Assembly: GCF_949987515.2 (NCBI RefSeq)
Contig: NC_082696.1
Span: 37,614,431 to 37,678,430 of the forward strand
Reading direction: 5' to 3'
Length of the DNA stretch: 64,000 bases
DNA from: Delphinus delphis
Lineage: Eukaryota; Chordata; Mammalia; Artiodactyla; Delphinidae
Shown here: positions 57,431 through 64,000 of the stretch, in pieces
How positions within the stretch are numbered: the first letter of the stretch is position 1
Layout: every line of letters begins with the position of its first letter
Notes under the pieces: generated by a model
The model's database searches: none
Told to the model about the DNA's origin: nothing
What the model saw: the letters and a program-made list of their open reading frames with translations, nothing else
Position numbers and translations under genes: made by a program

Positions 57431-58969
57431 AAGGCACAGTCAAGATGGCATACTAGGAGGACATGGAATTCGCATTTCCTCACAACTAGGGCACCTACCA
57501 GGCACCAGTGGGGGACCACAGACACCTAAGGGGATGGGAGGAACCCCCAGTGACCGGGTAGGACATGGGGTGCTGGGGGAGTGAAGGGGGAGGAGAAGTG
57601 GAGGCAGGACTGGACTGACGCCCCTGAGGGGTGGCTGGGGGAGGGGAAGGGGTCCCACGCCCGAAGGGGGAAATTGGGGAACCACTGGGAGGGCAGAGGA
57701 TCAAAAGGGAGCATGGCCAGGTTTCCCCTGCCCACTTGGACCCCCAGGAACCTGCTAAGATCCCAAGCCTGATCCTCTGACCACCTAGACTCCCTCCAGC
57801 CATGGGTCCTGAGGGAATGGGAGGGAGGGAGGGGGAGCAAACGTAAAGGCCGGTCCTGCGGGACCAGCACCCCTGAGGGGTGGCTGGGGGATGGGGGGAG
57901 TTCCTACACCCAGCGGGACCCACCCACGGTTAGGGGTCCAGTGGGGACAGGGAGGACACTGGGGGAGATGGTGGGGGAGGGGTACGAGGGAACAGAAGGG
58001 AAGAGGGCCAGTGCTTTCCCGTCCACTTAGGCACCGGGGAGCCTGTTGGGCTCCTGGGCCTAATCCTGTGCCCTCAGAGCCTCCCTCCTGCCGTGCAGAC
58101 CCCAAGCCCCGCCCCTACACCCCACCCAGGGCCTTACCTCCAAACTCTGGAACTGCAAACTCCAGAGGCCTCTCCCCTTCTGCGCAGGCAACAGGCAGCC
58201 CTGCACCATGCCCCACCCCAGGCTCATAACACGCCCCCGACCCACCTAGTTCCCACCCCACCCTAAATCCTGCCCCAACCTAAGTTCCACCCCCGGCCTA
58301 AACTCTGCCCCCATAGCCGAGGCATTTTTTCTTCTTTTTCTTTTTTCCTCTTTTAGATTGGCTTCTGTTTTACCTTGTTGATTCATTGTTGTTGATTCTT
58401 TTATATTTTTATTTTTCTTAATAAGTATTTTATTTTTCTAATTTTATTTTATTCTTTATAGTATGCTATTGTTCTTTCCTTTTTGCTTATTCCCCACCCC
58501 CCCTTTTCTTTTTCTTTCTTTTTTCTGTTGTGGTTTTCTTTTACCTTGTTGAAGATGTTTCAATTATAGTTTTATTTTTCCTAGTATAATTTTTATTGTT
58601 CTAATTTTATTTTGTTTTTTATTCTTTGATATTGTACTGCTCCTTATTCTTCTTTCTTTCCTCCTTTCTTCTTTTCTTTCTTTCTTTTTTTTTTTTATCA
58701 CACCACAAAGCTTGCCAGACCTTGGTTCCCAGACCACAGGTCTGGCCCGAGGTCCTCCCGTGGGAGCTTGAATCCAAACCACTGGACTAAGAGAATCTCA
58801 GACCACAGGGAATATCAATCGGAGAGAGGCCTCCCAGAGGTCATCTCAGCACCAAGACCCAGCTCTATCCAACTGCCTGCAAACTGCAGTTCTGGATGTC
58901 TCAGGCCAAACAACCAGTAAGACAGGAATACAGTACCACCATCAAAAAAAAAAGAAACAACAAAAAAAT
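57431..58969 (+). promoter_or_regulatory. LINE-1 5'UTR with tandem monomers
   Basis: Begins 'AAGGCACAGTCAAGATGGC', the usual start of a full-length L1 in this group. 57480-58320 is GC-rich. Two related blocks start near 57600 and 57849 (period about 249 bases). They share 'CCCTGAGGGGTGGCTGGGGG' (57622 and 57871), 'CCCACTTGGA'/'TCCACTTAGG' and 'CCTCCCTCCTGCC'-like ends. G-quadruplex motifs lie at 57628-57652 and 57819-57835. 58320-58700 is T-rich and pyrimidine-rich. The region should hold the internal Pol II promoter. The long frames on both strands (e.g. 57440-58105 reverse) reflect GC content only. Confidence 0.8.
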
Positions 58970-59806
58970 ATGTTACAGACGAAGGAGCAAGGTAAAAACC
59001 TACAAGACCAAATAACTGAAGATGAAATAAGCAACCTACCTGAAAAAGAATTCAGAGTAATGATGTTAAAGATGATCCAAAATCTCAGACACAGAATGCA
59101 GAAAATACAAGAAATATTTAACAAGGATCCAGAAGAGCTAAAGAGAAAACAAACAAGGATGAAAAAAACAATTACTGAAATTAAAAATACTCTAGATGGA
59201 ATCAATAACAGAATAACTGAGGCAGAAGAACGGATAAGTGAGCTGGAAGATAAAATGGTGGAAGTAACTGCCAGGCAGCAGAATAAGGAAAAAAGAATGA
59301 AAAGAACTGAGGACAGTGTCAGAGACCTCTGGGACAACATTAAACGTACCAATATTTGAAGTATAGAGGTCCCAGAAGAAGAATAGAAAAAGAAATTTGA
59401 AGAGGTTATAGTTGAAAACTTCCCTAACATGGGAAAGGAAACAGTCAACCAAGTCCAGGAAGCACAAACAGTACCATACAGGATAAACCCAAAGAGAAAC
59501 ACACCGAGACAAATATTAATCAAACTACCCAAAATTAAAAACAAAGAAAAAATATTAAAAGCAGCAAGGGAAAAACAACAAATAACATACAAGGGAATCC
59601 CCATAATGTTAACAGCTGTTCTTTCAGCCCAAATTCTGCAAGCCACAAGGGAGTGGCAGGACATATTTAAAGTGATGAAAGGGAAAAACCTACAACCGAG
59701 ATTACTTTACCCAGCAAGGATCTCATTCAGATTTGATGGAGAAATTAAAACATTTACAGATAAGCAAAAGTTAAGAGAATTCAGCAAGACAAAACTAGCT
59801 TTATGA
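58970..59806 (+). pseudogene. LINE-1 ORF1 (RNA-binding protein), broken
   Basis: About 278 codons in one frame, starting at ATG 58970 and ending TGA at 59804-59806. In life ORF1p forms trimers that coat L1 RNA. Residues about 20-115 form a heptad-type coiled coil (e.g. 'NRITEAEERISELEDKM'). The RRM-like domain follows (about 125-210), then the C-terminal domain with 'GKNLQPRLLYPARISFRFDG'. Two in-frame stops, TGA at 59357-59359 and TAG at 59384-59386, split it between coiled coil and RRM, so no full protein can be made. Slightly shorter than the roughly 330-340 residues of human ORF1p. Confidence 0.9.
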
Positions 59807-59893
59807 CAAATGCTAAAGGAACTTCTCTAGGCAGGAAACACAAGAGAAGGAAAAGACCTACAATAACAAACCCAAAACAATTAAGAAAATGTA

Positions 59894-60661
59894 ATAGGAA
59901 CACACATATGGATAATTACCTTAAATGTAAATGGATTAAATGCTCCAACCAAAAGACACAGACTGGCTGAATGGATACAAAAACAAGACCTGTACATATG
60001 CTGTCTAAAAGAGACCCACTTCAGACCTAGGGACACATACAGACTGAAAGTGAGGGGATGGAAAAAGATACTACATGCAAACGGAAATCAAAAGAAAGCT
60101 GGAGTAGCAATTCTCATATAAGACAAAATAGACTTTAAAATAAAGACTGTTACAAGAGACAAAGAAGGACACTACATAATGCACAAGAGATTAATTCAAG
60201 AAGAAGATATAACAATTGTAAATATTTAAGCACCAAATATAGGAACATCTCAATACATAAGGCAAATGCTGACAGCCATAAAAGGGGAAATCAACAGTAA
60301 CACAATACTAGTAGGTGACTTTAACACCCCACTTTCACCAATGGACAGATCATCCAAAATGAAAATAAATAAGGAAACACAAGCTTTAAATGACACATTA
60401 AACAAGATGGACGTAATTGATATTTATAGGACATTCCATCCAAAAACAACAGAATACACTTTCTTCTCAAGTGCTCAAGGAACACTCTCCAGGATAGACC
60501 GTATCTTAAGTCACAAGTCAAGCCTTGGTAAATTTAAGAAAATTGAAATTATATCAGGTATCTTTTCCGGCCACAATGCTATGAGACTAGATATCAATTA
60601 CAGGAAAAAAAACTGTAAAAAATACAAACACATGGAGGTTAAACAATATGCTAGTAAATAA
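59894..60661 (+). pseudogene. LINE-1 ORF2 endonuclease domain, broken
   Basis: Apurinic-endonuclease-like domain that nicks target DNA. 'LNVNGLNAP', 'KETHFR' (catalytic Glu), 'VGDFNTPLSP' (Asp/Asn pair) and 'LSRIDRIL' are all present. The usual Ser-Asp-His near the end reads Ser-Gly-His ('FSGHNAMRL'), losing the Asp that positions the catalytic His. In-frame stops occur at 60119-60121 and 60227-60229, and the frame closes at 60659-60661. Everything is in one frame (same as ORF1). Confidence 0.9.
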
Positions 60662-61675
60662 GTAACAGATCATTGAAGAAATTAAAGAGGAAATCAAAAA
60701 ATACCTAGAAACAAATGACAATGAAAACATGATGACCCAAAACCTGTGGGATACAGCAAAAGCAGTTCTAAGAGGGAAGTTTATAGTAATACAATCCTAC
60801 CTCAAGAAACATGAAATATCTCAAATAAACAACCTAACTTTACAACTAAAGCAATTAGAGAAAGAAGAACAAAAAAACCCCAAAGTTAGCAGAAGGAAAG
60901 AAATCATAAAAATCAGATCAGAAATAAATGAAAAAGAAAGGAAGGAAACAATAGCAAAGATCAATAAAACTAAAAGCTGGTTCTTTCAGAAAATAAACAA
61001 AACTGATAAACCACTAGCCAGACTCATCAAGAAAAAACGGGAGAAGACTCAAATCAACAGAATTAGAAATGAAAAAGGAGAAGTAACAACTGACACTGCA
61101 GAAATACGGTGTCAGGATCATGAGATCCTGATCCAAAAAGGATCATGAGAGATTACTACAAGCAATTATATGCCAATAAAATGGACAACCAGCAAGAAAT
61201 GAACAAATTCTTAGAAAAGCACAACCTTCCGAGACTGAACCAGGAAGAAATAGAAAATATAAACAGACCAATCACAAGCACTGAACTTGAGACTGTGATT
61301 AAAAATCTTCCAACAAACAAAAGCCCAGGACCAGACGGCTTCACAGGTGAATTCTATCAAACATTTAGAGAAGAGCTAACACCTATCCTGCTCAAACTCT
61401 TCCAAAATATAGCAGAGGGATAAACACTCCCAAACTCATTCTGCGAGGCTACCATCACCTTGATACCAAAACCAGACAAAGATGTCACAAATAAGGAAAA
61501 CTACAGGCCAATATCACTGATGAACGTGGATGCAAAAATCCTCAACAAAATACTAGCAAACAGAATCCAACAGCCCATTAAAAGGATCATACACCATGAT
61601 CAAGTGGGTTTTATCCCAAGAATGCAAGGATTCTTCAATATACACAAATCAATCAATGTGATACACCATAAACAA
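60662..61675 (+). pseudogene. LINE-1 ORF2, linker and start of reverse transcriptase, broken
   Basis: Continues ORF2 with frame changes: one frame at about 60729-61110 ('NLWDTAKAVLRGKFI', 'LARLIKKKREKTQINRI'), then the original frame from 61145 ('[13 protein letters not shown]', '[17 protein letters not shown]', '[19 protein letters not shown]', '[13 protein letters not shown]'). These are the first reverse transcriptase blocks. A stop lies at 61421-61423. A 25-base duplication at 61115-61150 causes the second frame change. The active-site FADD block is absent because of the downstream deletion. Confidence 0.9.
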
Positions 61676-62355
61676 GATGAAAAGACAACCCTAAGAATGG
61701 GAGAAAATATTTACAAATGAAGCAACTGACAAAGGATTAATCTCTGAAATATACAAGCAGCTCATGCATCTCAGTATCAAAAAAATACAAACAACCCAAT
61801 CCAAAAATGGGTGGAATACCTAAATAGACATTTCTCCAAAGAAGATATACAGATTGACAACAGACACATGAAAGGATGCTCAACATCACTAATCATTAGA
61901 GAAATGCAAATCACAACTTCAATGAGGTATCACCTTACACCAGTCAGAATGGTCATCATCAAAAAATCTACAAACAAGAAATGCTGGAGAGGGTGTGAGA
62001 AAAGGGAACCCTCTTGCACTGTTGGTGGGAATGTAAATTCATACAGCCACTATGAAGAACAATATGGAGGTTCCTTAAAAAAATAAATATAGAACTACCA
62101 TATGACCCAGCAATCCCACTACTGGGCATATACCCTGAGAAAACCATAATTCAAAAAAAGCCATGTACCACAATGCTCATTGCAGCACTATTTACAATAG
62201 CCAGGACATGGAAGCAAACTAAGTGTCCATCGACAGATGAATGGATAAAAAAGATGTGGCACATATATACAATGGAATATTACTCAGCCATAAAAAGAAA
62301 CGAAATTGAGTTATTTGTAGTGAGGTGGATGGACCTAGAGTCTGTCACAAAGTAA
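61676..62355 (+). pseudogene. LINE-1 ORF2 C-terminal region, broken
   Basis: After the deletion junction the sequence matches the ORF2 tail: 'LRMGENIYK', '[19 protein letters not shown]', '[10 protein letters not shown]', the Cys-rich segment ('[11 protein letters not shown]'), 'KTWKQ..KCPS'-type and 'MWHIYTMEYYSAIKRNE'. The frame is kept across the junction, then broken by stops (from 61718) and a shift near 62090. The stop at 62353-62355 is earlier than in intact ORF2. Confidence 0.88.
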
Positions 62356-62777
62356 GTGAGAAAGAGAAAAACACATACCATATTCTAACTCATATATGGA
62401 ATCTAAAACAAACAAAAATGGTTTTGATGAACCTAAGGGCAGACAGGAATAAACACACAGATGTAGAGAATGGACTTGAGGATACGGGGAGGGGGAAGGG
62501 TAAGCTGGGATGAAGTGAGAGAGTGGCATGGACATATATACACTACCAAATGTAAAATAGATAGCTAGTGGGAAGCTGCTGCATAGTACAGGGAGATCAG
62601 CTTGGTGCTTTGTGACCACCTAGAGGGGTGGGATAGGGAGGGTGGGAGGGAGACATAAGAGGGAGGAGATATGGGGATATATGTATGCATATAGCTGATT
62701 CACTTTGTTATACAGCAGAAACTAAGACAACACTGTAAAGCAATTATACTGCAATAAAGATGTTAAAAAAAAAAAAA
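62356..62777 (+). terminator. LINE-1 3'UTR and A tail
   Basis: Includes the G-rich block 'GGGGAGGGGGAAGGGTAAGC' near 62486 and a second G-rich block at 62620-62675. The terminal 'CTGCAATAAAGATGTTAAAAAA' contains the AATAAA-type poly(A) signal at 62753-62758, followed by 13 A. This is the normal 3' processing end of L1. Confidence 0.88.
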
Positions 62778-62855
62778 GACCAAAAATAAAGAAAGAAAGA
62801 AAGAAAAGAAAAAGAGAAGAAGAAGAGGAGGAGGTGCAGGAGGAGGAAGGGTGAG
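62778..62855. repeat. GAAA/GAGGA purine-rich tract after LINE-1 tail
   Basis: GAAA units at 62790-62810 pass into GAAGAAGAGGAGGAGG. Such tracts often grow from L1 A tails. Confidence 0.85.
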
Positions 62856-63434
62856 ATAAAACTAAGTATTTAGACACTGGAATTATTTTTCCCAGAAATT
62901 AAAAATAAATATCTTTGCCAGGGTGACTTTTGAGAATCATAGATTCAAAAGATTTAAATATTATTTAATAAGCTTATATTATACTATTTTCAGCAAGTAT
63001 AATAAATATGAACATATACATATAGATAGATATACATATTTAGGAAATGCAATTGCAAGTATATAATTTCAGGACAGATAAACGCAATACTTCAGAAAGA
63101 CACTAAAGATGCCACTATCTGTAGAATGTCCCACCACAATGGCAACATAGGTTGCTAGGAAACCCAGTGAGATGAATAACAAAAGAAAGTTTCAACCATG
63201 TAAAGATCTGATGTAAATCGCTAAGCAAAACAAATTCATTTCTGGTCTTTATGCTCTAAACTTTGCGAGATTTGCATTGTTCCATAAAGAAATCTTAAAT
63301 ATGCAACGTAGAAAATCCTGTAGCTTTCAAAATATCAGGGATGCTCTAAATTCTTAAATCAATATCTCCATACACCTGCAAAGATAATGGCCATTCATCC
63401 CTCAGTTGATAACACCACCTGGTATACAAAATCA
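62856..63434. other. unique DNA, no gene seen
   Basis: No gene or recognised repeat. A short ATATACATATAGATAG-type run lies near 63012-63040. Confidence 0.45.
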
Positions 63435-64000
63435 CTCATTCATTCAAAAAAATTTATTAAACACTGACCACTTGTCAGGCAGTGATATAAATGCTGGAGA
63501 GAAAAAAATCGAGCAAAACACAACCCCTGCCCACTGAGAAAATAAAATCTAGTGTCAAACACAAATATTAATCCAATAATCACATAAGGAAATGTGAAAA
63601 CTTATTGTCACAAGTGCTACAAAACAGAAATACAAGTTGCTTTAAAATTGTTCAGTGGATGAAGTTGACCTGATTAGAGAGATAAGGAAAAGCTTTCCTG
63701 AGAATGTGATACTTTACAATGTTATCAAGGATATGTAAGTGTTAACTAGGTTAGAAAAAGAGGAAACAATTTTGAAAATAAGGCCTTAGAGCATGGATAA
63801 CACCAGAAGACAGTGTGGCTAGAAAAGATAGAAAATCCTAACAAAAGTAAGCCGAGGTAGAAACCAGGATAACGGTGCCCTTGTAAATTATGTTAAGAGT
63901 TTTTGTCTTTCTGCTAAGAGCGGTAGGCCAGCTTTGAAGTGCTAACAGCAAGGGAGATAATGCAATTAGATATGCATTTTAAATGTTCACTTTGGCCACT
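63435..64000 (+). repeat. unnamed old interspersed repeat, copy F, runs off window
   Basis: 'CATTCATTCAAAAAAATTTATTAAACACTGACC', 'CCCACTGAGAAAATAAAATCTAGTG', 'AATCCAATAATCACATAAGG', 'GTCACAAGTGCTAC', 'GGAAAAGCTTTCCTGAG', 'GAGCATGGATAACACC' and 'GAAGTGCTAACAGC' are in the same order and orientation as copies A and B. It continues past the window end. Confidence 0.6.

Larger units (their letters stand above)
57431..62777 (+). mobile_element. near full-length LINE-1 with internal ORF2 deletion
   Basis: A 5.35-kb L1 in forward orientation: 5'UTR, ORF1, a short inter-ORF gap, ORF2 endonuclease and the start of the reverse transcriptase, then a jump near 61675 to the ORF2 C-terminus, 3'UTR and an A run (62765-62777) followed by GAAA/GAGGA-rich DNA. 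Comparable full-length L1s are about 6-7 kb. The missing part corresponds to roughly 1.4-1.5 kb (catalytic reverse transcriptase). Possible flanking similarity (AAAAAGGGAAGAAGG at 57416-57430; AAAAAGAGAAGAAG near 62810) is not a clean duplication. Confidence 0.92.

Noticed and set aside
57440..58229. Several 80-142 codon frames on both strands, Pro/Gly-rich
   Set aside because: They lie in the GC-rich L1 5'UTR, where stop codons are rare. They overlap on opposite strands and have low-complexity composition.
58942..59664. Longest open frame in the window, 240 codons on the minus strand
   Set aside because: It is the exact antisense of L1 ORF1. Its Leu/Phe/Ser-rich product comes from the A-rich sense strand, and no promoter or known L1 antisense gene lies here.
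60266..61720. Possible active reverse transcriptase system
   Set aside because: It is a LINE-1 ORF2 with stops, frameshifts and no catalytic RT block. It cannot be active.
57416..62825. Candidate target-site duplication for the full L1 (AAAAAGGGAAGAAGG versus AAAAAGAGAAGAAG)
   Set aside because: Both sides are low-complexity purine DNA and the match is imperfect, so it is not reliable.

Overview
The window is nuclear DNA of a mammal, almost certainly a cetacean. Ten of the interspersed repeats are tRNA-derived SINEs of the CHR type, the family shared by whales, dolphins and hippopotamus. Each opens with the tRNA-like head CTTCCCTGGTGGCGCAGTGG on one strand or the other. They sit among mammal-wide repeats (MIR, L2, MaLR LTRs, MER5-type DNA transposon) and laurasiatherian-looking L1 copies. 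No bacterial, viral or organellar gene organisation is present.

No convincing host gene was found in 64 kb. I read it as intergenic DNA or part of a very large intron. Nearly all open frames longer than 60 codons fall in SINEs, in LINE-1, in purine-rich tracts or in low-complexity DNA. Two minus-strand frames outside recognised repeats (6304-6528 and 32612-33016) look somewhat protein-like. They are reported as unidentified candidates only.

Layout: 1-5449 has unique AT-rich DNA, a reversed SINE and an old reversed L1 3' end. 5450-10760 holds a SINE, the 6.3 kb candidate frame, MIRs and long unique AT-rich DNA. 10760-12180 has CA repeats, a SINE and a 5'-truncated L1 3' end. 15290-17830 is a very old L1 ORF2-to-3'UTR fragment split by a SINE. 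18950-21880 has two L2 fragments, a MIR and a short SINE. 22690-30140 has SINEs, an L2 split by a MaLR LTR, and two copies of an old repeat family I could not name. 31010-42780 is mostly unique DNA with SINEs, MIRs and a MER5-like element. 44660-46835 has a CA repeat, an L2-like fragment and an ERV1-type solo LTR nested in a MaLR LTR. 47812-47935 is a perfect palindrome next to a GGAA/poly-G tract. 52224-54170 is a young L1 3' end beside an older L1 3' end, both reversed. 54570-56722 holds two probable solo LTRs and a SINE. 57431-62777 is a near full-length L1 with a GC-rich 5'UTR containing tandem monomers, a broken ORF1, and an ORF2 that has lost most of its reverse transcriptase by internal deletion. 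The last 560 bases are another copy of the unnamed old repeat.

The elements do not form a pathway. What they record is the order of insertions: MIR, L2 and the unnamed family first, then old L1 and MaLR, then ERV1 LTRs and the CHR SINEs, with target-site duplications still readable at most SINEs and at two LTRs.
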